Assembly (NCBI GenBank): GCA_023387555.1
Contig: JAEWHY010000534.1
Coordinates: 1-17,340, forward strand
Length of the DNA stretch: 17,340 bases
Source: Pseudomonadota bacterium
Lineage (GTDB): Bacteria; Pseudomonadota; Alphaproteobacteria; Rhizobiales; Xanthobacteraceae
Reading direction: 5' to 3'
Numbering within the stretch: position 1 is the first letter of the stretch; each line of letters opens with the position of its first letter. Positions 7,537 to 14,821 of the stretch are shown in pieces. A program made the translations under genes and the position numbers. The notes under the pieces are model-generated. The model saw only the letters and a program-made list of their open reading frames with translations, was not told the DNA's origin and ran no database searches.

Positions 7537-8439
7537 TCAGAACCGGACCGACAGACCCAGGAACGGGTTGATCCGGTCCGCGGCCTTGGTGACGCCGAAG
7601 TTCACACCGCCATCGAGCTGCAGATTATCCGCCAGCTTGTAGGTGAAGCCGGTAGCCAGGACGACCGCCTCGCCGCGCGGATCTTGCGTGTTGAAGCGCC
7701 CCGCCACCTCGTAATAGGTGCCGAACTTTTCGGACCATTCGTAGGACAGCGCAGCCGATGCCAGCCACTCGGTGTGATGGCCGCCATCCGGGCCGTCGCT
7801 GACGACATGGAAACCACCATTGATGCCGAGCCCGAATTTTTCCGACAGTTTCAGCGCATAGGGCACAATCAGGCCGCCCTCGATGCGATCCGGGCTGATC
7901 CCATTGTCCCGGTCGGTCGGAAGGGTGAGGAACGGCAACAGGGCAAGCGCGGTCGTCCCCGGATCGCCGAATGTGTCGTTGCCCCACAGGTTGATCTTCA
8001 TGCGCAGGTCGACACCGCCGATCCCCGACACCCTTGTCCGGTCGATCGGGTCAACAGGGCGCGTCTGCACCACGCCATGCGGCTGGATCACGACGTTGAA
8101 TTCGGCGGAGTTGGTCAGACCGACGCGGATATTGGTGGTCCCGTATTCGTACGACTTGGTCGCCGTGCCGTCGGCATCCGCCCTTGAGCGGCCATAGCCG
8201 AACAGCGTGGACTCGACCTGGACGTGCCCGGCGTCCACCGTGAACGGACTCTCCGTCAGGTCGGGCCGGTCGGTCGTCATATCCCGCAGCAAATTTTTCG
8301 GCGTGGGATTGAACAACGTGTAGCCGCTCTTGTCCGGCTCCTGCGCGGTTGCAGTCCCGGCCCACACGAGGCCAAGCGCCACCGTCGCCGCCGCGCGACT
8401 CCTCATGCGGCAGCCTGTTTTCACCATTTGAAGATCCAC
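7537..8439 (-). CDS. Outer-membrane beta-barrel protein (MetA-pathway/phenol-degradation-like family), candidate metal channel
   Basis: A 300-residue protein with an N-terminal signal peptide (hydrophobic AAATVALGLVWAGTATAQ, cleavage probably after ATA or AQ). After it come alternating amphipathic strands and a C-terminal phenylalanine (LGLSVRF), the usual recognition end for outer-membrane barrels. The sequence TTDRPDLTESPFTVDAGHVQVES and the pattern of strands resemble the putative transporter family labelled 'MetA-pathway of phenol degradation'. I choose the GTG at 8439 because GAAGAGG sits about 5-6 nt before it; ATGs at 8427 and 8406 are alternatives and keep a signal peptide. The gene is divergent from sitABCD and shares its operator region, so it may admit Mn2+ or Fe2+ through the outer membrane. 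That role is inferred from location, not from sequence similarity to known metal channels. Confidence 0.82.
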   Translation of the reverse strand: MDLQMVKTGCRMRSRAAATVALGLVWAGTATAQEPDKSGYTLFNPTPKNLLRDMTTDRPDLTESPFTVDAGHVQVESTLFGYGRSRADADGTATKSYEYGTTNIRVGLTNSAEFNVVIQPHGVVQTRPVDPIDRTRVSGIGGVDLRMKINLWGNDTFGDPGTTALALLPFLTLPTDRDNGISPDRIEGGLIVPYALKLSEKFGLGINGGFHVVSDGPDGGHHTEWLASAALSYEWSEKFGTYYEVAGRFNTQDPRGEAVVLATGFTYKLADNLQLDGGVNFGVTKAADRINPFLGLSVRF

Positions 8440-8467
8440 AGATACCTCTTCCCTGTCTCCTGAAGCG

Positions 8468-8497
8468 CCGGGCCATGCTGCCGGCCGGATGGCCCGG
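8468..8497 (-). other. Hairpin in the presumed 5' leader of the outer-membrane gene
   Basis: CCGGGCCAT (8468-8476) and ATGGCCCGG (8489-8497) form a 9-bp stem with a 12-nt GC-rich loop. It would lie about 30 nt before the GTG start on the minus-strand message. There is no T-tract, and I do not see the conserved elements of the yybP-ykoY manganese riboswitch. Confidence 0.4.
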
Positions 8498-8514
8498 GCT
8501 TCTGAACGGAGCCG

Positions 8515-8541
8515 CCTTATTGCGAACCGTTCGCAATAAGG
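8515..8541. promoter_or_regulatory. Perfect 27-bp palindromic operator (Mur/Fur-type candidate), site 1
   Basis: The arms CCTTATTGCGAA (8515-8526) and TTCGCAATAAGG (8530-8541) are perfect inverse complements around CCG. The core TTGCGAA-N3-TTCGCAA fits the general shape of Fur-superfamily sites in alphaproteobacteria. It lies 76 bp upstream of the outer-membrane gene start and about 96 bp upstream of sitA. In Rhizobium leguminosarum, sitABCD is repressed by the Mn-responsive Fur homologue Mur at two sites, so Mur is the leading candidate here. The protein that binds is inferred. Confidence 0.75.
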
Positions 8542-8571
8542 TTGACGAAGGAGGTATTGGCTGTCAACATT
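8542..8571 (+). promoter_or_regulatory. Candidate sigma-70-like promoter for sitABCD
   Basis: TTGACG at 8542-8547 could be a -35 element, with AACATT at 8566-8571 as a poor -10 after 18 nt. It would sit directly between the two operator palindromes, with the start point inside site 2. A nearby TTGACA on the minus strand (8567-8562) could serve the divergent gene, but no good -10 follows it. Confidence 0.3.
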
Positions 8572-8592
8572 ATTGCGACTAATTTGCAATTG
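8570..8592. promoter_or_regulatory. Degenerate second copy of the palindromic operator, site 2
   Basis: TTATTGCGA at 8570-8578 repeats the left arm of site 1 exactly, and TTTGCAAT at 8583-8590 matches its right arm with one change. The centres of the two sites are about 53 bp apart, near five helical turns, so bound dimers would lie on the same face of the DNA. Site 2 is 45 bp upstream of the sitA start, a position suited to blocking transcription. Confidence 0.65.
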
Positions 8593-8636
8593 CAGAAGTC
8601 ACACCGATATATCGTTCTGGACCGAGGAGGCTTTTG

Positions 8637-9557
8637 ATGAGTTTTTCGATGTCCCGCATGGCCGCCGGTGCCATCGCGGCCATGCTGGCTACCGCTGTAC
8701 TGTTGCCCCTGGGCGCGGTGGCGCAATCAGCCCCCGGCAAGCCGTTTCGCGTGGTGACCACCTTCACCGTGATCCAGGACATCGCGCAGAACGTCGCGGG
8801 TGACCGGGCCATCGTCGAATCGATCACCAAGCCCGGCGCCGAGATTCACGATTACCAGCCGACGCCGCTCGACATCGTGAAGGCGCAGGCGGCCGATCTC
8901 GTGTTGTGGAACGGCTTCAATCTCGAGCGATGGTTCGAGCGCTTCTTCGGCAATATCAAAGAGGTGCCGAGCGTCGTCGTCACCGAAGGCATCGAGCCGG
9001 TCGGCATCTCCGAAGGCCCCTATACCGGCAAGCCCAACCCGCACGCCTGGATGTCGCCGGCCAATGCGCTGATCTATGTCGAGAACATTCGCAAGGCGCT
9101 GGTCCAGTTCGATCCGAAAAACGCCGACGCCTACAACAGGAATGCGGCGGACTATGCTGCGAAGATCAAGGCGCTGGACGAGCCTTTGCGCAAGCGCCTT
9201 GCTGCAATTCCGGACAATCAGCGCTGGCTGGTTTCGAGCGAGGGCGCCTTCAGCTACCTGACCCGCGACTACAAGATGAAAGAAGCCTATCTCTGGCCGA
9301 TCAACGCCGACGAACAGGGCACGCCGAAGCAGGTGCGCAAGGTGATCGACCTCGTACGCAAGAACAAGATCCCGGTGGTGTTCAGCGAGAGCACGATCTC
9401 GGACCGCGCCGCCAAGCAGGTCGCGCGCGAGACCGGCGCGAAATACGGCGGCGTGCTCTATGTCGACTCGCTCAGCGCCGAGAACGGGCCGGTGCCGTCC
9501 TATCTCGATCTGCTCAAGGTGACGGTCGAGACTATCGCCAAAGGCTTCGGAAAATGA
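8637..9557 (+). CDS. sitA: SitA: Mn/Fe-binding periplasmic protein of the ABC importer
   Basis: A 306-residue cluster A-I metal-binding protein with a signal peptide (MAAGAIAAMLATAVLLPLGAVAQ; mature end near residue 30). The four metal ligands are all present: H71 (EIHDYQP), H136 (NPHAWM), E202 (SSEGAF) and D277 (YVDSLS). Glu at the third position is typical of the Mn/Fe-type proteins (SitA, YfeA, MntC), whereas Zn-type ZnuA proteins normally have His there. RVVTTFTVIQDIAQNVAGD and EAYLWPINADEQGTP are also SitA-like. The ATG at 8637 has GAGGAGG at 8623-8629; the TTG just before it is not needed. It is first in a four-gene operon with the ATPase and two permeases. Manganese is the more likely main substrate given the Mur-like operators, but iron is possible. 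Confidence 0.93.
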   Translation: MSFSMSRMAAGAIAAMLATAVLLPLGAVAQSAPGKPFRVVTTFTVIQDIAQNVAGDRAIVESITKPGAEIHDYQPTPLDIVKAQAADLVLWNGFNLERWFERFFGNIKEVPSVVVTEGIEPVGISEGPYTGKPNPHAWMSPANALIYVENIRKALVQFDPKNADAYNRNAADYAAKIKALDEPLRKRLAAIPDNQRWLVSSEGAFSYLTRDYKMKEAYLWPINADEQGTPKQVRKVIDLVRKNKIPVVFSESTISDRAAKQVARETGAKYGGVLYVDSLSAENGPVPSYLDLLKVTVETIAKGFGK

Positions 9558-9570
9558 GAGGTTCCGGCTC

Positions 9571-10488
9571 GTGACCGCGCCCATACAAAGCCTCACGCGG
9601 CCGAGCGAGACCTCGCTCGGCGCGTCGATTTCGGTACGCAATCTCAGCGTGACCTATCCGAATGGCTTTACCGCGGTCAAAGACGCGAGCTTCGATCTCG
9701 ATCCCGGCACCATCTGCGCCCTGGTCGGCGTCAACGGCAGCGGCAAATCGACGATCTTCAAGGCGATCATGGGCTTCGTGCGGCCCTCCACCGGAGCGGT
9801 GACGCTGTGCGGGCTTCCGGTCGATGAGGCGATCCGCAAGAACATCGTCGCCTATGTCCCACAGAGCGAGGATGTCGATTGGAACTTCCCGGTCCTGGTC
9901 GAGACCGTGGTGATGATGGGCCGCTACGGCCACATGAACTTCCTGCGCATGCCCTCCCGCGCCGACCGCTATAAGGTGGACGAGGCGCTGGAGCGGGTCG
10001 GCATGAGGGCCTATCGCCATCGCCAGATCGGCGAACTCTCGGGCGGGCAGAAGAAGCGGGTGTTTCTCGCCCGCTCGCTCGCACAGGAAGGCCGGATCAT
10101 CCTGCTCGACGAGCCGTTCACCGGCGTCGACGTGAAGACCGAGACCGCGATCATCGGCCTCCTGCGCGAATTGCGCGCCTCCGGTCATCTGATGCTGGTC
10201 TCAACCCACAATCTGGGCAGCGTGCCGGACTTCTGCGACCAGGTGGTGCTGATCAACCGCACCGTGCTGGCGGCCGGCCCGACCTCGGACGTATTCACGC
10301 AGAAGAATCTGGAACGCGCCTTCGGCGGCGTGCTGCGCAACTTCCAGCTCGGCGGCCGGCAGTTGCACGACGATGACGACGCGCGCAGCGTCACCGTCCT
10401 CACCGACGACGAGCGCCCGCTGGTGTTCTACGGCGACAAGGCCGAAACCGCGAAGGACTCGGGTCCAAAGGACCGGGGCGGGACATGA
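9571..10488 (+). CDS. sitB: SitB: ATPase of the Mn/Fe ABC importer
   Basis: A 305-residue ABC ATPase with Walker A GVNGSGKST at 53-61, the signature LSGGQKKRVFLARSLAQ near 152, and Walker B IILLDEPFTGVD near 174. It energises metal import through SitC and SitD at the cytosolic face. It starts at a GTG 13 nt after the sitA stop, with GAGAGG (9556-9561) overlapping that stop. The C-terminus extends past the ATPase core with a polar, acidic tail (HDDDDARS... and GDKAETAKDSGPKDRGGT). Its last codons overlap the sitC start by ATGA. Confidence 0.93.
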   Translation: MTAPIQSLTRPSETSLGASISVRNLSVTYPNGFTAVKDASFDLDPGTICALVGVNGSGKSTIFKAIMGFVRPSTGAVTLCGLPVDEAIRKNIVAYVPQSEDVDWNFPVLVETVVMMGRYGHMNFLRMPSRADRYKVDEALERVGMRAYRHRQIGELSGGQKKRVFLARSLAQEGRIILLDEPFTGVDVKTETAIIGLLRELRASGHLMLVSTHNLGSVPDFCDQVVLINRTVLAAGPTSDVFTQKNLERAFGGVLRNFQLGGRQLHDDDDARSVTVLTDDERPLVFYGDKAETAKDSGPKDRGGT

Positions 10489-11354
10489 GCGAACTTCTGG
10501 CCGAACTGCTGGTGCCGTTCAGCTACAATTACATGCTGAAGGCGATGTGGGTGAGCGCGCTGGTCGGCGGCGTCTGCGCCTTCCTGTCGGCCTATCTCAT
10601 GCTCAAGGGCTGGTCGCTGATGGGCGACGCGCTGGCCCATTCGATCGTGCCGGGTGTCGCCGGCGCCTATATCCTCGGCGCGCCGTTCGCGGTCGGCGCC
10701 TTCTTCGCCGGCATCCTAGCCTCCCTGGCCATGCAATTCGTCAAGCAGAAGTCGCGGCTGCGCGAGGATGCCGTGATCGGATTGGTCTTCACCGCGCTGT
10801 TCGCGCTCGGCCTTCTGATGGCCTCGATCTGGCCGACGTCGGTGTCGATCCAGACCATCGTGCTCGGCAATATCCTCGCCATTTCCGACGAGGATGTGGT
10901 GCAGGTCGCGATCATCGCAGCGGTCTCCCTCGTTGTTCTGGCCCTGATCTGGAAAGATCTGATGGTCACTTTCTTCGACGAAAGCCACGCGCGCTCGATC
11001 GGCATCAAGACCGGCGTCCTGAAGATCGTATTCTTCACCCTGCTCTCGGCCTGCACCGTGGCGGCCCTGCAGACCGTCGGCGCATGTCTGGTGATTGCGA
11101 TGGTGGTGACGCCCGGGGCCACCGCCTATCTCCTGACCGACCGGTTCGGCCGGCTGATCCTGATCGCCATCGCGCTCGGCGTCAGCACCAGCTTTCTCGG
11201 CGCCTATCTCAGCTACTTCCTCGACGGCGCGACCGGCGGCGTCATCGTCACGCTGCAGACACTGGTCTTCCTCACGGCTTTTGTCTTCGCGCCCAAGCAC
11301 GGGACCCTCGCGGCACGCCGGCGACGCCACGCCGCAGCGGAGGCCGCGGCATGA
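10485..11354 (+). CDS. sitC: SitC: inner-membrane permease of the Mn/Fe ABC importer
   Basis: A 289-residue permease of the metal ABC-3 family with about eight membrane helices. Hallmarks are LKGWSLMGDALAHSIVPG (about residues 39-56), SRLREDAVIG, and the conserved VIAMVVTPGATAYLLTDRF loop that couples to the ATPase. It overlaps sitB at its start (ATGA at 10485-10488) and sitD at its end (ATGA at 11351-11354), so the four subunits are translationally linked. The basic Ala/Arg-rich end (AARRRRHAAAEAAA) is cytosolic. It is paralogous to SitD and probably forms the heterodimeric channel with it. Confidence 0.93.
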   Translation: MSELLAELLVPFSYNYMLKAMWVSALVGGVCAFLSAYLMLKGWSLMGDALAHSIVPGVAGAYILGAPFAVGAFFAGILASLAMQFVKQKSRLREDAVIGLVFTALFALGLLMASIWPTSVSIQTIVLGNILAISDEDVVQVAIIAAVSLVVLALIWKDLMVTFFDESHARSIGIKTGVLKIVFFTLLSACTVAALQTVGACLVIAMVVTPGATAYLLTDRFGRLILIAIALGVSTSFLGAYLSYFLDGATGGVIVTLQTLVFLTAFVFAPKHGTLAARRRRHAAAEAAA

Positions 11355-12193
11355 CCCTGATCTACGACTTCTTCGCGATGCCGCTGTCCTATCCGTTCAT
11401 GCAGCGCGCATTGATGGTCTCGCTTCTGGTCGCGGCGGTGTGCGCCGTCCTGTCCTGCTACCTCGTGCTGAAAGGCTGGTCGCTGATGGGCGACGCCATC
11501 TCGCATGCGGTGCTGCCGGGAATCGTGGTCGCCTATATCCTGAATATCCCGCTGGCGATCGGCGCCTTCGTCGCCGGTCTGAGTTGCGCGATCTTTACCG
11601 GCTACCTGAAGGAGAACAGCCGCATCAAGGAAGACACGGTCATGGGCATCGTGTTTTCCGGCATGTTCGGCTTCGGCCTCGTCATCTTCACAAAGGTCGA
11701 GACCGACCAGCACCTCAATCACATCCTGTTCGGCAATGTGCTCGGGGTCACGGCGCGCGACCTGATCGAGACCGCTGTCGTCGCGGGTGGCACGCTGGCC
11801 ATCGTCCTCCTGAAGCGGCGCGACCTCCTGCTCTATTGTTTCGATCCGAACCACGCGCGCTCGATCGGCCTGCCGGTTCGCGTCCTGCACTACGGCCTGC
11901 TGGTGCTGCTTGCGCTCACCATCGTGGCTTCGCTGAAGGCCGTCGGCATCATTCTGGTCATCGCGATGCTGATCGGGCCCGGCGCCACCGCCTATCTCCT
12001 GACCGACTCGTTCGAGCGCATGCTGATCATCGCCGCCGCCGTGGCGCTGACCTCGGCTTTCATCGGCACCCTCGTCAGCTTCCACATCGACGGCGCGACC
12101 GGCGCCTGCATCGTGCTGCTGCAGGCGCTGTTCTTCCTGATGGCGTTTCTGTTTGCGCCGAAAGGCGGGCTGCTGCGCCGGCGAGCCGCCTGA
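11351..12193 (+). CDS. sitD: SitD: second inner-membrane permease of the Mn/Fe ABC importer
   Basis: A 280-residue metal ABC-3 family permease with about eight helices. LKGWSLMGDAISHAVLPG, RIKEDTVMG and VIAMLIGPGATAYLLTDSF match SitC position by position, showing the two arose by duplication, as is usual for the SitCD/YfeCD pair. The start overlaps the sitC stop by ATGA. The stop is followed after 33 nt by a strong hairpin and then the convergent queH gene. Confidence 0.93.
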   Translation: MTLIYDFFAMPLSYPFMQRALMVSLLVAAVCAVLSCYLVLKGWSLMGDAISHAVLPGIVVAYILNIPLAIGAFVAGLSCAIFTGYLKENSRIKEDTVMGIVFSGMFGFGLVIFTKVETDQHLNHILFGNVLGVTARDLIETAVVAGGTLAIVLLKRRDLLLYCFDPNHARSIGLPVRVLHYGLLVLLALTIVASLKAVGIILVIAMLIGPGATAYLLTDSFERMLIIAAAVALTSAFIGTLVSFHIDGATGACIVLLQALFFLMAFLFAPKGGLLRRRAA

Positions 12194-12226
12194 CGGCCCG
12201 CTCCTTCGTAGACGTGGCAGACCCAA

Positions 12227-12252
12227 CATTGCGCAATGCAGATTGCGCAATG
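12227..12252. terminator. Symmetrical hairpin between convergent sitD and queH
   Basis: Two identical self-complementary ATTGCGCAAT decamers (12228-12237 and 12242-12251) flank GCAG, and C12227 pairs with G12252, so an 11-bp stem with a 4-nt loop can form on either strand. No T-tract follows in either direction, so termination would be Rho-dependent or weak. Its position between two converging genes suggests a bidirectional end structure. Confidence 0.45.
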
Positions 12253-12262
12253 CGGATGCAGA

Positions 12263-12928
12263 TCACTCCTGATCGCTGCCTTCGCGGCCGTAAAACTTCG
12301 TTCCGATCTCGATCGGCTCACGGCCCTGGCTGCGCCGATGCAGGTTGGTATCGCGCAGCGAATAGACGCAACCGCAATATTCCTGCTGATAGAATTCTTC
12401 GCGCTTCGAAATCTCGATCATGCGGGCGGCGCCGCCGCCCTTGCGCCAGTTGAAATCCCAGTAGCTCAGGCCGTCGTAACGGCCGGCCGCGCGGTGACCG
12501 CAATCGTTGATCTGCGCCATGTTCTTCCAGCGCGAGATCCCGAGCGAGGAAGTCATCACCGGGAAGCCGTGCTCGTGCGCATAGAGCGCGGTGCGCTCGA
12601 AACGCATGTCGAAGCACATGGTGCAACGGATGCCGCGCTCCGGTTCCCATTCCATGCCCTTGGCGCGCGCGAACCAGTTGTCCTTGTCGTAATCCGCATC
12701 CACGAATGGCACGCCATGCTTCTCGGCGAAGCGGACATTCTCCTCCTTGCGCAGCAGATATTCGCGCTCCGGATGGATGTTCGGATTGTAGAAGAAGATC
12801 GTGTAGTCGATCCCGGAGGCCAGCATGGCTTCCATCACCTCGCCGGAGCAGGGCGCGCAGCAAGAATGCAGGAGCACCTTCTTGTGCCCGTCGGGAGGGG
12901 TCAGGGGTTTGCGTTCGTAGGTCTGCAT
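12263..12928 (-). CDS. queH: QueH: epoxyqueuosine reductase (DUF208 family)
   Basis: A 221-residue enzyme that reduces epoxyqueuosine to queuosine in tRNAs with GUN anticodons, the last step of Q synthesis. The conserved metal and catalytic cysteines are present: C23, C24 and C27 (HSCCAPCSG), C102 and C105 (CTMC), and C185 and C187 (YCGC). The stretches FFYNPNIHPEREY and SSLGISRWKN also fit the family. QueH is the non-homologous alternative to the cobalamin-dependent QueG. The ATG at 12928 has AAAAGG a few bases upstream, and an EcfG-type promoter lies about 72 nt before it. No other queuosine gene is in the window, so it appears to be transcribed alone. Confidence 0.93.
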   Translation of the reverse strand: MQTYERKPLTPPDGHKKVLLHSCCAPCSGEVMEAMLASGIDYTIFFYNPNIHPEREYLLRKEENVRFAEKHGVPFVDADYDKDNWFARAKGMEWEPERGIRCTMCFDMRFERTALYAHEHGFPVMTSSLGISRWKNMAQINDCGHRAAGRYDGLSYWDFNWRKGGGAARMIEISKREEFYQQEYCGCVYSLRDTNLHRRSQGREPIEIGTKFYGREGSDQE

Positions 12929-12999
12929 GGCGGCCTTTTAACCGATGCGCCCGGCCCGCGCCACCGCTTCGCGGCTTCGTGAAAAGCCTCTGGATTCAG

Positions 13000-13025
13000 A
13001 ACGTTGGCCGGTCCGCCGGGGTTCC
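13000..13025 (-). promoter_or_regulatory. EcfG-type (general stress response) promoter upstream of queH
   Basis: On the minus strand, GGAAC (13025-13021) and CGTT (13003-13000) are separated by 17 nt, an exact match to the EcfG pattern. It lies wholly within the 104-bp gap between the GMC oxidoreductase stop and queH, pointing at queH with a leader of about 65 nt. Regulation by EcfG is inferred. Confidence 0.6.
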
Positions 13026-13032
13026 TCCGAGG

Positions 13033-14676
13033 TCAGACACCCTGCGCCGCCGGCAGAGGGGGCCGATCCCGGATCATGTCGGCGGCCTTCTCCGCAATCA
13101 TGATGACAGGCGCATTGGTGTTGCCGCCGATCATGCGCGGAATGATCGAGGCATCGACCACCCGCAATCCCTCGATGCCCCGAACCCGCAACTCGGCATC
13201 GACGACGTGCCGCGCATCTTTGCCCATCGCGCAGGTGCCGACCGGATGAAAGCAGGTCTGCGACGAAGCGCGGATGTAATCCTTCAGTGCGGCCTCGCTC
13301 TGCACCGCGGGGCCGGGCCGGATTTCCGCGCCGCGCAGCGGGGCCCAGGCCGACGCCTCGAGAAGGCGGCGCGCAAGCCGAAGTCCGCGGACCATATCGT
13401 CGAGGTCGTCCGGCTCGCTGTAGAAGGCGGGATCGATCACGGGCGCAAGCTCCGGATCGGGTCCCGCAAGCGTGACCGTACCGCTGCTCTTGGGCCGCAG
13501 CAGGATCGCGATGAGCCCGTAGCCGTGGCCAATTCCCATGCGTCCGTCGGGCGTGCGCTCGGCGGGCATCAGGATGAACTGGATGTCCGGGCGGTCGAGC
13601 CCCGGCTTCGAGCGCACGAAGCCGCCGGCATGCAGCGCCGTGTTGGCGAAGATGCCGCGCCGGAACAGCGCGTAGTTCACGACACTACTCGCGAGCCAGG
13701 GCAGCGTGCGCCACGAGATGCCATAGGGGATCGTCGTCGGCGTCGAATATTGCACGGGCGAGGAGATGTGGTCCTGCAGGTTGCGACCGACCTGCGGCGC
13801 GTGATGCAGCGTCTCGATGCCGTGCCTTTGCAGCTCCGCGCCGTCGCCGATCCCGGACCGCATCAGGATCGCCGGAGAAGCGAACACGCCGGCGGACAGG
13901 ATGACTTCGCGGCGCCCTTCGATTTGCCGCCGCTCGCCCGCGTGAATGATCTCAACGCCGGTCGCGCGCTTGCCGTCGAAGACAACGCGTGACACCAGGG
14001 CATCGCAGATGACCGTCAGGTTTTTCCGCTTGCCCGCATCGCGCAGGAAAGCCGTTGCAGTGGATTCGCGCCGGCCGTTGCGCACCGTGACCTGGCGGCG
14101 GCCGAAACCTTCCTGTTCGCGCCCGTTGAAGTCCTCCGTGCGCGGAAACTGCAGCGAATCCGCGGCCTCCAGCATCATGTCGGTGAGCGGATTGTAGCTT
14201 TCGCAGTCCGACACATTCATCGGCCCGCCGACGCCGTGATAGGGCGACGCTGTGAACTGCTCGTTGTTTTCGGACTTGCGGAAATACGGCAGCACCTCGG
14301 CATAGGACCAGCCCGAGTTGCCCCACGCCGCCCAGTCGTCATAGTCGGAGCGGTGGCCGCGGATATAGATCGTGCCGTTGATCGAACTCGAGCCGCCGAG
14401 CACGCGCCCGCGCGGCAGGAAGATCTTTCGGTCCGCCACATGCTGTTGCGGCGCCGACCAGTAGCACCAGTTCAGCCGCTTGTGCCTGATCAGCCAGGTC
14501 ACGCCCAGCGGAATATGAATCAGCGGATGCGTGTCGCGCGGTCCGGCCTCGATCAGGCAGACGCGCACGCCGGGATCCTCGCTCAGCCGCGCCGCGAGCA
14601 CGCAGCCGGCGGACCCGCCGCCCACGATTACGTAATCGAATGCCGTATCGCCCTGCGATGCATTGGCAGCGGACAT
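13033..14676 (-). CDS. GMC-family FAD-dependent oxidoreductase (choline/alcohol dehydrogenase-like)
   Basis: A 547-residue flavoprotein. The FAD-binding Rossmann motif GGGSAG is at 19-24, with the ribose-binding acidic residue E43 (LIEAG). The first GMC signature, RGRVLGGSSSIN, begins at 89, and a second-signature-like segment (GVFASPAILMRSGIG) lies near the middle. H477 in FHPVGTCAMG is the expected catalytic base, and N519 (GGNTNAP) aligns with the second active-site position, as in choline dehydrogenases. There is no signal peptide, so it is cytosolic or membrane-associated. It would oxidise a primary alcohol or similar substrate to the aldehyde; many annotated 'choline dehydrogenases' of this type act on other alcohols. 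The ATG has GGGAGG just upstream. It is divergent from the DUF3237 gene. No aldehyde dehydrogenase neighbour is visible. Confidence 0.92.
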   Translation of the reverse strand: MSAANASQGDTAFDYVIVGGGSAGCVLAARLSEDPGVRVCLIEAGPRDTHPLIHIPLGVTWLIRHKRLNWCYWSAPQQHVADRKIFLPRGRVLGGSSSINGTIYIRGHRSDYDDWAAWGNSGWSYAEVLPYFRKSENNEQFTASPYHGVGGPMNVSDCESYNPLTDMMLEAADSLQFPRTEDFNGREQEGFGRRQVTVRNGRRESTATAFLRDAGKRKNLTVICDALVSRVVFDGKRATGVEIIHAGERRQIEGRREVILSAGVFASPAILMRSGIGDGAELQRHGIETLHHAPQVGRNLQDHISSPVQYSTPTTIPYGISWRTLPWLASSVVNYALFRRGIFANTALHAGGFVRSKPGLDRPDIQFILMPAERTPDGRMGIGHGYGLIAILLRPKSSGTVTLAGPDPELAPVIDPAFYSEPDDLDDMVRGLRLARRLLEASAWAPLRGAEIRPGPAVQSEAALKDYIRASSQTCFHPVGTCAMGKDARHVVDAELRVRGIEGLRVVDASIIPRMIGGNTNAPVIMIAEKAADMIRDRPPLPAAQGV

Positions 14677-14713
14677 TCATCCTCCCACGGCATGGCTCGG
14701 CCGCTCCGCGTCG

Positions 14714-14743
14714 TTGACAGCGCCAGATTTCGTTTAGCAGAAT
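14714..14743 (+). promoter_or_regulatory. Candidate sigma-70 promoter for the DUF3237 gene
   Basis: TTGACA at 14714-14719 is a perfect -35 element. CAGAAT at 14738-14743, after 18 nt, is a -10 with four of six matches. It would start transcription near 14750, about 70 nt before the DUF3237 ATG, in the gap divergent from the GMC gene. Confidence 0.45.
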
Positions 14744-14821
14744 GACATTCCAAAATCGGGCTGACAACGGTCCGGACTCGCAACGGCCATCGCCGGGCGA
14801 AGACAAACAACTGGAGGAAAC

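Noticed and set aside
8440..8589. N-terminal extension of the outer-membrane protein to an ATG at 8589
   Set aside because: It would place the operator palindrome inside the coding region and bury the signal peptide 50 residues in; the GTG at 8439 has a good ribosome binding site.
8440..8636. yybP-ykoY manganese riboswitch in the sit or outer-membrane leaders
   Set aside because: I could not find the conserved loop sequences of that riboswitch; palindromic protein sites explain the region better.
10373..12193. Long open frame running from within sitB through sitC into sitD
   Set aside because: Its first two thirds are out of frame with sitB and sitC and carry no domain; only its last part, from 11351, is the true sitD.
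8637..12193. Zinc importer ZnuABC
   Set aside because: The third metal ligand is Glu202 rather than His, there is no His-rich loop, and two permease genes are present, all of which fit SitABCD.
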